From NCBI RefSeq assembly GCF_001544515.1, contig NZ_FCOL02000022.1, positions 1 to 64,000 of the forward strand: 64,000 nt of DNA, read 5' to 3'. Under the pieces are notes generated by a model, which saw only the letters and a program-made list of their open reading frames with translations, ran no database searches and had not been told where the DNA came from. Origin of the DNA: Caballeronia terrestris. GTDB lineage: Bacteria; Pseudomonadota; Gammaproteobacteria; Burkholderiales; Burkholderiaceae. Shown one piece after another: positions 26,777 to 36,366 of the stretch. Position 1 is the first letter of the stretch. Each line of letters opens with the position of its first letter. The position numbers were made by a program, and so were the translations under genes.

Positions 26777-27145
26777 ATGATCCAGACCGAAACTCGGCTT
26801 GAAGTGGCCGACAACACGGGTGCGCGTGAAGTCATGTGCATCAAGGTGCTCGGCGGCTCGAAGCGTCGTTACGCTAGCATTGGCGACATCATCAAGGTGA
26901 CCGTCAAGGAAGCAACGCCGCGCGGACGCGTGAAGAAGGGCGAAATCTACAACGCTGTGGTCGTTCGTACGGCCAAGGGCGTGCGCCGCCAGGACGGCTC
27001 GCTGATCAAGTTCGACGGCAATGCCGCCGTTCTTTTGAACGCGAAGCTGGAGCCCATCGGCACGCGTATTTTCGGGCCGGTCACGCGTGAACTGCGTAGC
27101 GAACGATTCATGAAGATCGTTTCGCTCGCGCCCGAAGTGCTGTAA
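26777..27145 (+). CDS. rplN: 50S ribosomal protein L14
   Basis: A 122-residue intersubunit-face protein (bridge B5/B8, binding site of RsfS). It begins [20 protein letters not shown] and ends with [18 protein letters not shown], both invariant parts of the family. It is the first gene of the spc part of the cluster. Confidence 0.98.
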   Translation: MIQTETRLEVADNTGAREVMCIKVLGGSKRRYASIGDIIKVTVKEATPRGRVKKGEIYNAVVVRTAKGVRRQDGSLIKFDGNAAVLLNAKLEPIGTRIFGPVTRELRSERFMKIVSLAPEVL

Positions 27146-27154
27146 GGAGTCGCG

Positions 27155-27463
27155 ATGAACAAGATTCGCAAGGGTGACGAAGTGATCGTCATCACCGGCA
27201 AGGACAAAGGCAAGCGCGGTGTCGTGCTGGCCGTTGGGGAAGATCGTGTGACGGTCGAGGGTATTAACCTCGTCAAGAAGCACGTGAAGCCAAACCCGAT
27301 GAAGGGTACGACGGGCGGTGTGGAAGCCAAAACGATGCCGCTGCATATTTCGAACGTCGCATTGGTCGACGCGAATGGCAAGGCGTCGCGAGTGGGCATC
27401 AAGGTCGAAGGCGACAAGAAGGTTCGCTTCTTGAAGTCGACGGGCGCCACGCTCAACGCCTGA
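27155..27463 (+). CDS. rplX: 50S ribosomal protein L24
   Basis: A 102-residue assembly-initiator protein with an N-terminal KOW motif, seen here as [19 protein letters not shown] (6-24). A TAAGGAGT site precedes the ATG, 9 nt after rplN. Confidence 0.97.
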   Translation: MNKIRKGDEVIVITGKDKGKRGVVLAVGEDRVTVEGINLVKKHVKPNPMKGTTGGVEAKTMPLHISNVALVDANGKASRVGIKVEGDKKVRFLKSTGATLNA

Positions 27464-27477
27464 CGCGGAGTTAAAAA

Positions 27478-28017
27478 ATGGCTCGTCTGCAAGAATTTTA
27501 TAAAGAGAAAGTTGTACCCGGCCTCGTCGAGAAGTTCGGTTACAAGTCCATCATGGAAGTGCCGCGCATCACCAAGATCACCCTGAACATGGGTCTTGGC
27601 GAAGCCGTCGCCGACAAGAAGATCATCGAAAACGCCGTTGGCGACCTGACGAAGATTGCCGGCCAAAAGCCGGTCATCACGAAAGCGCGCAAGGCAATCG
27701 CTGGCTTCAAGATTCGTCAAGGTTATCCGATCGGCGCGATGGTTACGCTGCGCGGTCAGGCCATGTACGAATTCCTGGACCGTTTCGTGACGGTTGCGCT
27801 CCCCCGCGTGCGTGACTTCCGTGGCGTGTCGGGTCGTGCGTTCGATGGTCGCGGCAACTACAACATCGGTGTGAAAGAGCAGATCATTTTCCCCGAAATC
27901 GACTACGACAAGATCGACGCGCTGCGTGGGCTGAACATCAGCATCACGACGACTGCGAAGACTGACGACGAAGCAAAGGCACTGCTCGCCAGCTTCAAGT
28001 TCCCGTTCAGAAACTGA
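27478..28017 (+). CDS. rplE: 50S ribosomal protein L5
   Basis: A 179-residue 5S rRNA-binding protein of the central protuberance. It carries the signature [20 protein letters not shown], the [20 protein letters not shown] block and the C-terminal [14 protein letters not shown] segment. It is 14 nt after rplX. Confidence 0.98.
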   Translation: MARLQEFYKEKVVPGLVEKFGYKSIMEVPRITKITLNMGLGEAVADKKIIENAVGDLTKIAGQKPVITKARKAIAGFKIRQGYPIGAMVTLRGQAMYEFLDRFVTVALPRVRDFRGVSGRAFDGRGNYNIGVKEQIIFPEIDYDKIDALRGLNISITTTAKTDDEAKALLASFKFPFRN

Positions 28018-28024
28018 GGTTACC

Positions 28025-28330
28025 GTGGCTAAACTGGCACTGATCGAACGTGAAAAGAAGCGTGCACGCCTCGCAGCCAAGTACGCTCCCAAGCGCGCTG
28101 AACTGAAGGCCGTCATCGAAGACGCGAGCAAGTCCGACGAAGAGAAATACCTAGCTCGTCTGGCGCTGCAACAACTGCCCCGCAACTCGAACCCCACTCG
28201 CAAGCGTAACCGCTGCGCGATCACGGGTCGTCCGCGTGGCACGTTCCGCAAATTCGGACTTGCACGCAGCAAGATTCGTGAAATCGCGTTCCGCGGCGAA
28301 ATCCCTGGCCTGACCAAGGCGAGCTGGTAA
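28025..28330 (+). CDS. rpsN: 30S ribosomal protein S14 (zinc-free type)
   Basis: A 101-residue protein of the 30S head. The start is GTG at 28025, 7 nt after the rplE stop, preceded by GAGGT. It is the long C- form without the CXXC zinc motifs; the only Cys is in [20 protein letters not shown]. It therefore does not depend on zinc. Confidence 0.96.
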   Translation: MAKLALIEREKKRARLAAKYAPKRAELKAVIEDASKSDEEKYLARLALQQLPRNSNPTRKRNRCAITGRPRGTFRKFGLARSKIREIAFRGEIPGLTKASW

Positions 28331-28344
28331 TAGGAGAAACGTAA

Positions 28345-28740
28345 ATGAGCATGAGTGATCCTATCGCCGATATGCTGACTCGCATCCGCAACGCGCAGAT
28401 GGTCGAGAAGGTTTCGGTGACAATGCCCTCGTCAAAAGTCAAGGTTGCGATTGCGCAGGTTTTGAAGGACGAAGGTTATATCGACGATTTCGCAGTGAAG
28501 TCCGAAGGTGCGAAGTCGGAATTGAACATCGCGTTGAAGTACTACGCTGGCCGTCCGGTGATCGAGCGCATTGAACGCGTTTCGAAGCCTGGTCTGCGTG
28601 TGTACCGCGGTCGCAACGACATTCCGGTGGTCATGAATGGCCTCGGCGTTGCAATCGTGTCAACGCCTCAAGGTGTGATGACTGATCGCAAGGCGCGCCA
28701 GACGGGCGTCGGCGGTGAAGTCCTCTGCTACGTCGCTTAA
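28345..28740 (+). CDS. rpsH: 30S ribosomal protein S8
   Basis: A 131-residue central-domain primary binding protein; in E. coli it represses the spc operon. It begins [18 protein letters not shown]; an AGGAGA site fits the first ATG, and a second ATG two codons on is possible. The C-terminal [20 protein letters not shown] motif is conserved. Confidence 0.97.
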   Translation: MSMSDPIADMLTRIRNAQMVEKVSVTMPSSKVKVAIAQVLKDEGYIDDFAVKSEGAKSELNIALKYYAGRPVIERIERVSKPGLRVYRGRNDIPVVMNGLGVAIVSTPQGVMTDRKARQTGVGGEVLCYVA

Positions 28741-28757
28741 CCGAAAAGGAGAAGAAC

Positions 28758-29291
28758 ATGTCTCGAGTAGGTAAGAGCCCGATCGCGCTGCCGCAAGGCG
28801 CGGAAGTGGCCTTGAGCGGCGACGTCATCACCGTTAAGGGACCGCTGGGTACGATTTCGCGAGCAGCCAATCGGCTCGTGAAGGTGGAAAACGATAACGG
28901 CACGCTCAATTTCGCACCGACTGATGAAAGTCGTGAAGCGAATGCGATGTCCGGCACGATGCGCGCACTGGTTGCGAACATGGTGAACGGCGTGACGAAG
29001 GGTTTCGAGCGCAAGCTGACGCTGGTTGGCGTCGGTTATCGCGCACAGGCGCAAGGCGACAAGCTGAACCTGTCGCTGGGTTTCTCGCACCCTGTGGTGC
29101 ACCAGATGCCGGAAGGCGTCAAGGCTGAAACCCCGACGCAAACCGAAATCGTGATCAAGGGGATCGACAAGCAGCAAGTTGGCCAGGTCGCTGCGGAAGT
29201 TCGCGGCTACCGTCCGCCGGAGCCCTACAAGGGCAAAGGTGTGCGCTACGCTGGCGAAGTCGTCATCCTCAAAGAAACGAAGAAGAAGTAA
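28758..29291 (+). CDS. rplF: 50S ribosomal protein L6
   Basis: A 177-residue two-domain protein near the sarcin-ricin loop and factor-binding site. It begins [17 protein letters not shown] and ends with [17 protein letters not shown]-type sequence, the family signature. An AAAAGGAG site precedes the ATG. Confidence 0.97.
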   Translation: MSRVGKSPIALPQGAEVALSGDVITVKGPLGTISRAANRLVKVENDNGTLNFAPTDESREANAMSGTMRALVANMVNGVTKGFERKLTLVGVGYRAQAQGDKLNLSLGFSHPVVHQMPEGVKAETPTQTEIVIKGIDKQQVGQVAAEVRGYRPPEPYKGKGVRYAGEVVILKETKKK

Positions 29292-29303
29292 GGGTGCGCA
29301 ATC

Positions 29304-29669
29304 ATGGATAAGACTCAATCTCGCCTGCGCCGCGCTCGTCAAACGCGTGTCAAGATCTCTGAGCTTCAGGTCGCGCGTCTGGCTGTGCATCGCACGAACA
29401 CGCATATCTATGCGCAAGTGTTCTCGCCGTGCGGCACTAAGGTGCTGGCAAGCGCGTCGACGCTCGAAGCCGAAGTTCGCGCCGAACTGGCCGACAAGTC
29501 GGGCAAGGGCGGCAACGTCAATGCTGCGACCGTTGTCGGCAAGCGTATTGCTGAAAAGGCCAAGGCCGCCGGCGTCGAATCCGTCGCCTTTGATCGTTCG
29601 GGTTTCCGTTACCACGGCCGCGTGAAAGCGCTGGCTGATGCGGCGCGCGAAGCCGGACTCAAGTTCTAA
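29304..29669 (+). CDS. rplR: 50S ribosomal protein L18
   Basis: A 121-residue 5S rRNA-binding protein. It has the basic N-terminus [19 protein letters not shown], and [20 protein letters not shown] and [19 protein letters not shown] near the C-terminus. It starts 12 nt after rplF. Confidence 0.97.
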   Translation: MDKTQSRLRRARQTRVKISELQVARLAVHRTNTHIYAQVFSPCGTKVLASASTLEAEVRAELADKSGKGGNVNAATVVGKRIAEKAKAAGVESVAFDRSGFRYHGRVKALADAAREAGLKF

Positions 29670-29683
29670 GGGAAGAATTCGTC

Positions 29684-30202
29684 ATGGCAAAGATGCAAGC
29701 GAATGTGAAGGCTGAAGAACGCGACGACGGCCTGCGCGAAAAGATGATCGCGGTCAACCGCGTGACCAAGGTGGTGAAGGGCGGCCGGATTCTCGGTTTC
29801 GCCGCGCTGACCGTGGTTGGCGACGGTGACGGCCGCATCGGTATGGGCAAAGGCAAAGCGAAGGAAGTTCCGGTTGCCGTTCAAAAAGCAATGGAACAGG
29901 CCCGCCGCAACATGTTCAAGGTGCCGCTCAAGAACGGTACGCTGCAACACGAAGTGCACGGTAAGCACGGCGCATCCGCAGTCCTCCTCGCCCCGGCGAA
30001 GGACGGTACGGGCGTGATCGCTGGCGGCCCGATGCGTGCAGTGTTCGACGTAATGGGCGTGCAAAACGTGGTGGCGAAGAGCCACGGCTCGACGAACCCG
30101 TACAACCTCGTTCGTGCAACGCTCGACGGTCTGCGCAAGCAATCGACCCCGGGTGATATCGCGGCGAAGCGCGGCAAGTCCGTCGAAGATATTTTGGGCT
30201 AA
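29684..30202 (+). CDS. rpsE: 30S ribosomal protein S5
   Basis: A 172-residue fidelity protein at the mRNA entrance. The N-terminal dsRNA-binding fold contains [20 protein letters not shown], the loop where spectinomycin-resistance changes occur, and it looks wild type. [18 protein letters not shown] follows. It is the normal length for the family. Confidence 0.97.
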   Translation: MAKMQANVKAEERDDGLREKMIAVNRVTKVVKGGRILGFAALTVVGDGDGRIGMGKGKAKEVPVAVQKAMEQARRNMFKVPLKNGTLQHEVHGKHGASAVLLAPAKDGTGVIAGGPMRAVFDVMGVQNVVAKSHGSTNPYNLVRATLDGLRKQSTPGDIAAKRGKSVEDILG

Positions 30203-30216
30203 GCCTCGAGGTCACC

Positions 30217-30399
30217 ATGTCTGATAAAACTGTCAAGGTTCAGCTCGTCAAGAGCCTGATTGGGACCCGCGAATCGCATCGTGCAACGGTGCGTGGCCTG
30301 GGCCTGCGCCGACTCAACTCGGTCAGCGAATTGCAGGATACACCGGCAGTTCGCGGGATGATCAACAAGGTTTCGTACCTTGTGAAAGTCATCAACTGA
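30217..30399 (+). CDS. rpmD: 50S ribosomal protein L30
   Basis: A 60-residue protein with the family pattern [20 protein letters not shown] and [20 protein letters not shown]. It is 14 nt after rpsE and is preceded by a GAGGT site. Confidence 0.96.
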   Translation: MSDKTVKVQLVKSLIGTRESHRATVRGLGLRRLNSVSELQDTPAVRGMINKVSYLVKVIN

Positions 30400-30429
30400 G
30401 CGGCTGACTAGGGATTCAAGGAGTTGAAT

Positions 30430-30864
30430 ATGGATTTGAATAACCTGAAGCCGGCAGAAGGCGCAAAGCATGCAAAGCGTCGCGTCGGTCGCGGTATCGG
30501 CTCCGGCCTCGGCAAGACCGCAGGTCGCGGTCACAAGGGTCAAAAGTCGCGTTCGGGCGGTTTCCACAAAGTCGGCTTCGAAGGCGGTCAGATGCCTTTG
30601 CAACGTCGTCTGCCGAAGCGTGGCTTCACCTCGCTGACGAAGGAATTCGTCGGTGAAGTGCGCCTGTCGGATCTGGAAAAGCTGCCGGTCGACGAAATCG
30701 ATTTGCTGGCACTGAAGCAAGCGGGGCTGGTCGGCGAGCTCATCAAGAGCGCGAAGATCATCAAGACCGGCGAGCTGACGCGCAAGATCACGGTGAAGGG
30801 CCTCGGTGCTACCAAGGGCGCCCGTGCTGCAATCGAAGCCGCTGGCGGCTCGTTCGCCGAGTAA
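30430..30864 (+). CDS. rplO: 50S ribosomal protein L15
   Basis: A 144-residue late-assembly protein. I use the ATG at 30430 ([18 protein letters not shown]), 6 nt beyond AAGGAGTTG; an in-frame TTG two codons upstream would place the start on the ribosome site. The Gly-rich [20 protein letters not shown] segment and [11 protein letters not shown] are characteristic. Confidence 0.96.
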   Translation: MDLNNLKPAEGAKHAKRRVGRGIGSGLGKTAGRGHKGQKSRSGGFHKVGFEGGQMPLQRRLPKRGFTSLTKEFVGEVRLSDLEKLPVDEIDLLALKQAGLVGELIKSAKIIKTGELTRKITVKGLGATKGARAAIEAAGGSFAE

Positions 30865-30905
30865 CGCGCTTTACGCGTTACTCGCACTAGCATCGGAGAA
30901 GGTTC

Positions 30906-32252
30906 TTGGCTAACAGCCCGAGTCTCGCAAAACCCGGTCGAAGCGCGGCGAAGTTCGGCGATCTGCGCCGGCGGGCAGTGTTTCTGCTGCTGGCGCTGAT
31001 TGTTTACCGTGTCGGTGCGCATATTCCGGTGCCGGGTATCGACCCGGACCAACTGGCGAAGCTGTTCCAAAGCCAGTCGGGCGGCATCCTTGGCATGTTC
31101 AACATGTTCTCGGGTGGCGCACTATCGCGGTTCACGATTTTTGCGCTGGGCATCATGCCCTACATTTCGGCGTCGATCATCATGCAGTTGATGTCGATCG
31201 TGTCGCCGCAAATGGAGGCGCTGAAGAAGGAAGGGCAGGCGGGGCAACGCAAGATCACGCAGTACACGCGGATCTTCACGGTGGTTCTCGCGACGTTTCA
31301 GGCTTTCGGTATCGCAGTCGCGCTGGAAAATCAGCCGGGGCTGGTTCTTGACCCTGGCATGGTCTTTCGTTTGACGACGGTCGTCACGCTGGTGACGGGC
31401 ACGATGTTCCTGATGTGGCTGGGTGAGCAAATCACGGAACGCGGTCTCGGTAACGGCATTTCGATCATCATCTTCGGCGGCATCGCGGCGGGTTTCCCGA
31501 ATGCGATTGGTGGTCTGTTCGAACTTGTTCGCACCGGCTCGATGAGCATCATTTCGGCGATCATCATCGTGATGTTGATTGCGGCGGTCACGTATCTAGT
31601 CGTGTTCATCGAACGCGGTCAGCGCAAGATTCTCGTGAACTACGCCAAGCGCCAGGTCGGTAACAAGATTTACGGCGGCCAGTCTTCGCACTTGCCGTTG
31701 AAGCTGAACATGTCGGGTGTGATTCCGCCGATTTTCGCATCGTCGATCATCCTCTTCCCGGCGACCATCCTGAACTGGTTCAGTTCGGGTACGCGGACCG
31801 GTTGGTTCGCAAACACGCTGCACAACCTGGCCGAGGCCCTGAAGCCTGGTCAACCCGTGTACGTGTTGCTGTATGCGTTGGCGATCGTTTTCTTCTGTTT
31901 TTTCTACACCGCGTTGGTGTTCAACAGCAGAGAGACGGCCGACAACTTGAAGAAGAGCGGTGCTTTCGTTCCTGGAATCCGTCCGGGCGACCAGACCGCA
32001 CGGTATATCGACCGCATCCTCACGCGTCTGACGCTGGCCGGTGCGATCTACATCGTGTTTGTGTGCTTGCTGCCTGAGTTTTTGGTATTGCGCTGGAACG
32101 TGCCGTTTTATTTTGGTGGAACGTCGCTGCTGATCATTGTCGTCGTCACGATGGACTTCATGTCGCAGGTGCAGTCGTACGTTATGTCGCAACAGTATGA
32201 GTCGCTGCTTAAGAAGGCCAACTTCAAGGGCGGCAACGTCCCGATGCGCTAA
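30906..32252 (+). CDS. secY: Preprotein translocase subunit SecY
   Basis: A 448-residue channel protein with ten predicted membrane helices, forming the protein-conducting pore with SecE (2139-2519). The plug and first helices follow [15 protein letters not shown]. The cytoplasmic loop [20 protein letters not shown] and the C-terminal [20 protein letters not shown] are family signatures. The start is TTG at 30906, 4-5 nt after GGAGAAGG, and gives the ortholog-like [12 protein letters not shown]. It is coupled to the ribosomal genes as in most bacteria. Confidence 0.97.
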   Translation: MANSPSLAKPGRSAAKFGDLRRRAVFLLLALIVYRVGAHIPVPGIDPDQLAKLFQSQSGGILGMFNMFSGGALSRFTIFALGIMPYISASIIMQLMSIVSPQMEALKKEGQAGQRKITQYTRIFTVVLATFQAFGIAVALENQPGLVLDPGMVFRLTTVVTLVTGTMFLMWLGEQITERGLGNGISIIIFGGIAAGFPNAIGGLFELVRTGSMSIISAIIIVMLIAAVTYLVVFIERGQRKILVNYAKRQVGNKIYGGQSSHLPLKLNMSGVIPPIFASSIILFPATILNWFSSGTRTGWFANTLHNLAEALKPGQPVYVLLYALAIVFFCFFYTALVFNSRETADNLKKSGAFVPGIRPGDQTARYIDRILTRLTLAGAIYIVFVCLLPEFLVLRWNVPFYFGGTSLLIIVVVTMDFMSQVQSYVMSQQYESLLKKANFKGGNVPMR

Positions 32253-32261
32253 TTAAGGACT

Positions 32262-32480
32262 ATGGCCAAAGACGATGTAATCCAGATGCAGGGTGAGGTG
32301 ATTGAAAACCTTCCCAATGCTACTTTCCGGGTGAAATTGGAAAACGGCCATGTGGTTCTCGGGCATATTTCAGGGAAGATGCGGATGCACTACATTCGTA
32401 TTCTTCCGGGCGACAAGGTTACGGTTGAGTTGACGCCTTACGATCTGTCTCGTGCGCGGATCGTGTTCCGGGCGAAGTGA
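32262..32480 (+). CDS. infA: Translation initiation factor IF-1
   Basis: A 72-residue OB-fold protein that occupies the ribosomal A site during initiation. It reads [20 protein letters not shown] and ends [16 protein letters not shown]. Burkholderia often carry a second infA elsewhere; this is the copy in the spc operon, between secY and rpmJ. Confidence 0.97.
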   Translation: MAKDDVIQMQGEVIENLPNATFRVKLENGHVVLGHISGKMRMHYIRILPGDKVTVELTPYDLSRARIVFRAK

Positions 32481-32500
32481 TTTGAAAAAAGGGTAATATC

Positions 32501-32617
32501 ATGAAAGTGATGGCATCGGTTAAGCGCATTTGCCGCAATTGCAAGATCATCAAGCGCAAGGGCGTTGTGCGCGTGATTTGCAGCTCTGATCCGCGCCACA
32601 AACAGCGTCAAGGCTGA
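32501..32617 (+). CDS. rpmJ: 50S ribosomal protein L36 (zinc type)
   Basis: A 38-codon gene. The product begins [20 protein letters not shown] and contains the zinc ligands Cys11, Cys14, Cys27 and His33, so it is the C+ zinc-binding form. The stop is TGA at 32615-32617. It sits between infA and rpsM as in most proteobacteria. A weak GGGTAA stretch precedes the ATG. Confidence 0.95.
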
Positions 32618-32659
32618 ACGCCGCGCTTTTTGCTTGCGCTTTTTGTTTGAGGAAAAACA

Positions 32660-33025
32660 ATGGCTCGTATCGCAGGGGTTAACATCCCGAATCACCAGCA
32701 TACCGAAATCGGCCTGACGGCTATCTTCGGTGTCGGCCGCACGCGTGCTCGCGACATCTGCGTTGCTTCTGGTGTGGAATTTTCGAAGAAGGTCAAGGAC
32801 CTCACCGACGCAGACCTCGAAAAGCTGCGTGACGAAGTGGGTAAGTTCATCGTCGAAGGCGACCTGCGTCGTGAAGTGACGATGAATATCAAGCGCCTGA
32901 TGGACTTGGGCTGCTACCGTGGCGTGCGCCATCGCAAGGGCTTGCCCATGCGCGGCCAGCGCACGCGCACGAACGCCCGTACGCGCAAGGGTCCGCGTCG
33001 TGCAGCGCAATCGCTGAAGAAGTAA
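32660..33025 (+). CDS. rpsM: 30S ribosomal protein S13
   Basis: A 121-residue head protein contacting the P-site tRNA through its basic tail ([17 protein letters not shown]). It begins [29 protein letters not shown] site precedes it. It is the first gene of the alpha part of the cluster. Confidence 0.97.
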   Translation: MARIAGVNIPNHQHTEIGLTAIFGVGRTRARDICVASGVEFSKKVKDLTDADLEKLRDEVGKFIVEGDLRREVTMNIKRLMDLGCYRGVRHRKGLPMRGQRTRTNARTRKGPRRAAQSLKK

Positions 33026-33053
33026 GCGGAACTGACAGTTACAGGAAAACGTA

Positions 33054-33458
33054 ATGGCTAAGGCTTCGAACAACTCCGCGGCGCAACGCGTTCGCAAGAA
33101 GGTCAAGAAGAACGTCGCCGAGGGCGTGGTTCACGTTCACGCGTCGTTCAACAACACCATCATCACGATCACCGATCGTCAAGGCAACGCGCTTGCCTGG
33201 GCAACGTCGGGCGGCCAAGGCTTCAAGGGCTCGCGCAAGTCGACACCGTTTGCAGCTCAGGTCGCAGCCGAATCGGCTGGCCGCGTGGCGATGGAATACG
33301 GCGTGAAGAACCTCGAAGTGCGGATCAAGGGCCCCGGTCCTGGTCGCGAATCGGCGGTGCGCGCGTTGCATGGTCTTGGTATCAAGATCACCGCGATCTC
33401 CGACGTGACGCCGGTCCCGCACAACGGCTGCCGTCCGCCGAAGCGTCGTCGTATCTGA
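33054..33458 (+). CDS. rpsK: 30S ribosomal protein S11
   Basis: A 134-residue platform protein near the mRNA exit. It contains [33 protein letters not shown] and the C-terminal [13 protein letters not shown], where an Asn-Gly pair forms isoaspartate in some bacteria. It follows rpsM after 28 nt. Confidence 0.97.
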   Translation: MAKASNNSAAQRVRKKVKKNVAEGVVHVHASFNNTIITITDRQGNALAWATSGGQGFKGSRKSTPFAAQVAAESAGRVAMEYGVKNLEVRIKGPGPGRESAVRALHGLGIKITAISDVTPVPHNGCRPPKRRRI

Positions 33459-33602
33459 GACGTCGCTGCCGCAAACTTCCTGCTGGTGCTCACGCGCCGG
33501 CGGGTTGCTTGCGTTATGAATTTGACTAAGCCCACCGTTCGGCCCAGAGGGTTCGGACTAGCGCGGATGCAAGTCCGCGTGATCAATTTTTAAGGATGCA
33601 AA
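33459..33602 (+). promoter_or_regulatory. rpsK-rpsD intercistronic region
   Basis: This is a 144-nt gap, long for this cluster. It contains the 6-bp hairpin CGCGGA/TCCGCG (about 33563-33580) followed shortly by ATCAATTTTT, and the rpsD ribosome site AAGGA. S4 regulates its operon in E. coli, so a regulatory role is possible, but no known motif is recognisable. Confidence 0.3.
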
Positions 33603-34226
33603 GTGGCACGCTATACCGGTCCTAAAGCAAAGCTGTCCCGCCGTGAAGGCACTGACCTTTTCCTGAAGAGCGCACGCCGTTCGCTCGCCGACAAGTGCAA
33701 GCTCGATAGCAAGCCGGGCCAGCACGGCCGCACGTCGGGTGCTCGTACGTCCGACTACGGCACGCAGTTGCGCGAAAAGCAAAAAGTAAAACGCATCTAC
33801 GGTGTACTCGAGCGCCAGTTCCGCCGTTACTTCGCCGAAGCCGATCGTCGCAAGGGCCCGACGGGTGAAAACCTGCTGCAATTGCTCGAATCGCGTCTCG
33901 ACAACGTCGTGTATCGCATGGGCTTCGGCTCGACGCGCGCAGAAGCACGTCAGTTGGTGGGCCACAAGTCGATCACGGTCAACGGCCAAGTCGCGAACAT
34001 TCCTTCGCTGCAAGTGAAGGCAGGCGACGTGGTTGCCGTGCGTGAACAGTCGAAGAAGCAAGCTCGGATCCTCGAAGCGCTCTCGCTGGCCGAGCAAGGC
34101 GGCATGCCGCAATGGGTTGCGGTCGACGCCAAGAAGTTCGAAGGCACGTTCAAGGCAATGCCGGAGCGCAGCGACATCGCTGGCGACATCAACGAAAGCC
34201 TGATCGTCGAATTGTATTCGCGGTAA
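33603..34226 (+). CDS. rpsD: 30S ribosomal protein S4
   Basis: A 207-residue protein that initiates 30S assembly at the 5' domain and, in E. coli, represses the alpha operon. The start is GTG at 33603 ([18 protein letters not shown]), 6 nt after AAGGA. The S4 RNA-binding domain (about 98-160) includes [20 protein letters not shown]. Confidence 0.97.
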   Translation: MARYTGPKAKLSRREGTDLFLKSARRSLADKCKLDSKPGQHGRTSGARTSDYGTQLREKQKVKRIYGVLERQFRRYFAEADRRKGPTGENLLQLLESRLDNVVYRMGFGSTRAEARQLVGHKSITVNGQVANIPSLQVKAGDVVAVREQSKKQARILEALSLAEQGGMPQWVAVDAKKFEGTFKAMPERSDIAGDINESLIVELYSR

Positions 34227-34350
34227 TCGGATTGGCGGCCGGGGGACCCTGATTGCCGAAGGCAAGGGGTTACCTCGGCTGTTTATTTTCGGGTTGTCAC
34301 CGGTCAGCCTTATCGGCGTAACGAGCCGAGGGTATTGAAAAGGAAAACCT

Positions 34351-35328
34351 ATGCAAACCAGTTTGTTGAAGCCCAAGATTATTGCGGTTGAATCGCTTGG
34401 CGAGAGCCACGCGAAAGTGGTCATGGAACCGTTCGAACGCGGTTACGGCCACACCTTGGGTAACGCGCTTCGGCGCGTGCTGCTGTCGTCGATGGTGGGC
34501 TACGCGCCGACCGAAGTGACGATCGCAGGCGTCGTGCACGAGTATTCGACGCTCGACGGTGTGCAAGAGGATGTGGTCAACCTGCTTTTGAACCTGAAGG
34601 GCGTCGTTTTCAAGCTGCACAATCGTGACGAGGTGACTGTCACGCTGCGCAAGGAAGGCGAAGGCGTCGTGACGGCCGGCGATATCGAACTCGCGCATGA
34701 TTGCGAAGTCATCAACCCGGACCACGTGATTGCCCATCTGTCGAAGGGCGGCAAGCTCGACGTTCAGATCAAGATCGAAAAGGGCCGCGGCTATGTGCCG
34801 GGCAACGTGCGTCGTTATGGCGAAGAGTCGGCCAAGATCATCGGCCGGATCGTGCTGGATGCGTCGTTCTCGCCGGTTCGCCGCGTGAGCTATGCCGTGG
34901 AAAGCGCGCGTGTCGAACAGCGTACCGATCTCGACAAGCTCGTCATGAACATCGAAACCAACGGCGTAATTTCGCCCGAGGAAGCGATCCGTCAATCGGC
35001 GCGTATTCTGGTCGATCAGTTGTCGGTCTTCGCTGCACTGGAAGGCACCGAAGCAGCGGCGGAAGCGCCGTCGCGCGCGCCGCAGATCGACCCGATCCTG
35101 CTGCGTCCGGTGGATGATCTGGAACTCACGGTTCGCTCGGCGAACTGCCTGAAGGCCGAGAACATCTACTACATCGGCGACCTGATCCAGCGCACCGAGA
35201 ACGAATTGCTGAAGACGCCGAACCTGGGTCGCAAGTCGTTGAACGAAATCAAGGAAGTGCTGGCTTCGCGCGGTCTGACGCTCGGCATGAAACTCGAAAA
35301 CTGGCCGCCGGCTGGTCTCGACAAGTAA
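34351..35328 (+). CDS. rpoA: RNA polymerase subunit alpha
   Basis: A 325-residue subunit. The N-terminal domain (1-235) dimerises and nucleates assembly; its [15 protein letters not shown] block is near 37-51. A flexible Ala/Glu-rich linker ([14 protein letters not shown]) leads to the C-terminal domain with [20 protein letters not shown], which holds the Arg for UP-element binding, and [14 protein letters not shown]. An AAAAGGAAAA stretch precedes the ATG. Confidence 0.98.
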   Translation: MQTSLLKPKIIAVESLGESHAKVVMEPFERGYGHTLGNALRRVLLSSMVGYAPTEVTIAGVVHEYSTLDGVQEDVVNLLLNLKGVVFKLHNRDEVTVTLRKEGEGVVTAGDIELAHDCEVINPDHVIAHLSKGGKLDVQIKIEKGRGYVPGNVRRYGEESAKIIGRIVLDASFSPVRRVSYAVESARVEQRTDLDKLVMNIETNGVISPEEAIRQSARILVDQLSVFAALEGTEAAAEAPSRAPQIDPILLRPVDDLELTVRSANCLKAENIYYIGDLIQRTENELLKTPNLGRKSLNEIKEVLASRGLTLGMKLENWPPAGLDK

Positions 35329-35349
35329 GCAGGACGTGGTAAGCGTATC

Positions 35350-35395
35350 TGGTCAAGACGCGGATTCTCCCTTAAAATCCGCGTCTTGCCTTTTT
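35350..35395 (+). promoter_or_regulatory. rplQ promoter inside a terminator-like inverted repeat
   Basis: TGGTCA (35350-35355), a 17-nt spacer and TAAAAT (35373-35378) form a plausible promoter. It overlaps a 13-bp perfect inverted repeat, CAAGACGCGGATT (35354-35366) and AATCCGCGTCTTG (35376-35388), which is followed by CCTTTTT and would be a good intrinsic terminator for rpoA transcripts. RNA started here lacks the 5' arm. Confidence 0.6.
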
Positions 35396-35470
35396 CTCGA
35401 CCGGCCCGTGCGTTCGTCGGAACGTAATAGAAGAGCTGGATCAAAACTCAAAGTCATTTAGGAACTGAAA

Positions 35471-35866
35471 ATGCGCCATAAACATGGTCTGCGGAAACTG
35501 AACCGCACGAGCAGCCACCGTCTGGCTATGCTCCGTAACATGTCCAACTCGCTGATCGAGCACGAAGTCATCAAGACGACGCTGCCGAAGGCTAAAGAAC
35601 TCCGCAAAGTCGTCGAGCCGCTGATCACGCTCGGCAAGAAGCCGTCGCTGGCAAATCGTCGTCTGGCGTTCAACCGCCTGCGCGATCGCGATTCCGTCGC
35701 GAAGCTGTTTGACGTGCTCGGCCCGCGCTACGCTAGCCGTCCGGGTGGCTACCTGAGCATCCTGAAGTTCGGTTTCCGCGTTGGCGATAACGCTCCGATG
35801 GCGCTCGTCCAACTGATGGACCGTCCGGAAGTCGCTGAATCGGACGACGTCCAAGAAGCTGAATAA
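35471..35866 (+). CDS. rplQ: 50S ribosomal protein L17
   Basis: A 131-residue protein near the tunnel exit. It begins [20 protein letters not shown] and contains the family motif [19 protein letters not shown] and [20 protein letters not shown]. It is the last gene of the ribosomal supercluster and is followed by a strong terminator. Confidence 0.97.
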   Translation: MRHKHGLRKLNRTSSHRLAMLRNMSNSLIEHEVIKTTLPKAKELRKVVEPLITLGKKPSLANRRLAFNRLRDRDSVAKLFDVLGPRYASRPGGYLSILKFGFRVGDNAPMALVQLMDRPEVAESDDVQEAE

Positions 35867-35887
35867 GCGCGCGACACCGCTTTGACG

Positions 35888-35916
35888 AAAAGGCCAAGCT
35901 TTGCTTGGCCTTTTTT
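35888..35916 (+). terminator. Terminator of the ribosomal protein cluster
   Basis: AAAAGGCCAAGC (35888-35899) pairs with GCTTGGCCTTTT (35903-35914) around a TTT loop, with six T at the end. It lies 21 nt after the rplQ stop. Confidence 0.93.
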
Positions 35917-36033
35917 GTTTTTGCTCGGCCGATCGCACGGGCGCGACGTTTCGTCACTAACTATGCCCATCCCGCGCCGGTGCTACGATACGCGCGTATC
36001 CTTCCCCAGCCACAAAATGCGATGGAGCCTGAA

Positions 36034-36366
36034 GTGAATATCCCGGTCGTGTTGATCGTCACGACGTTGCCCGACACTCTCACAGCCGACAAGCTAGCGC
36101 GAAAGGCGCTCGACGCGCGGCTGGCGGCGTGCGTGACGGAGAACGGCCTCGTGCGCTCGCGATACCGTTGGCAGGGGAAGCTCGAGGCGGCGGAAGAAAT
36201 CCAGCTCCTTTTCAAGACCAGCGTCGCTCGCAGCGCCGAGCTTCAGTGCTTCATCGAATCGAATCACCCCTACGAAACGCCCGAAATCCTCGCTTGGCAG
36301 GCCGACGCTTCGCCGGGATATGGGCAGTGGGTTATCGCGGAAACTTCACGTCCTCTTCATGCTTAA
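36034..36366 (+). CDS. cutA: Divalent cation tolerance protein CutA
   Basis: A 110-residue trimeric ferredoxin-like protein of the CutA1 family, linked to copper tolerance in E. coli, though its biochemical role is unsettled. I choose GTG at 36034, 6 nt after GGAG (36024-36027), giving MNIPVVLIVTTLPD; the nearby ATG at 36022 overlaps that ribosome site. Family landmarks are ARLAACVTENGLVRSRYRW, with the conserved Ala-Cys-Val, and SNHPYETPEILAW. It overlaps dsbD by 8 nt, the same cutA-dsbD pairing known in other proteobacteria. Confidence 0.92.
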   Translation: MNIPVVLIVTTLPDTLTADKLARKALDARLAACVTENGLVRSRYRWQGKLEAAEEIQLLFKTSVARSAELQCFIESNHPYETPEILAWQADASPGYGQWVIAETSRPLHA

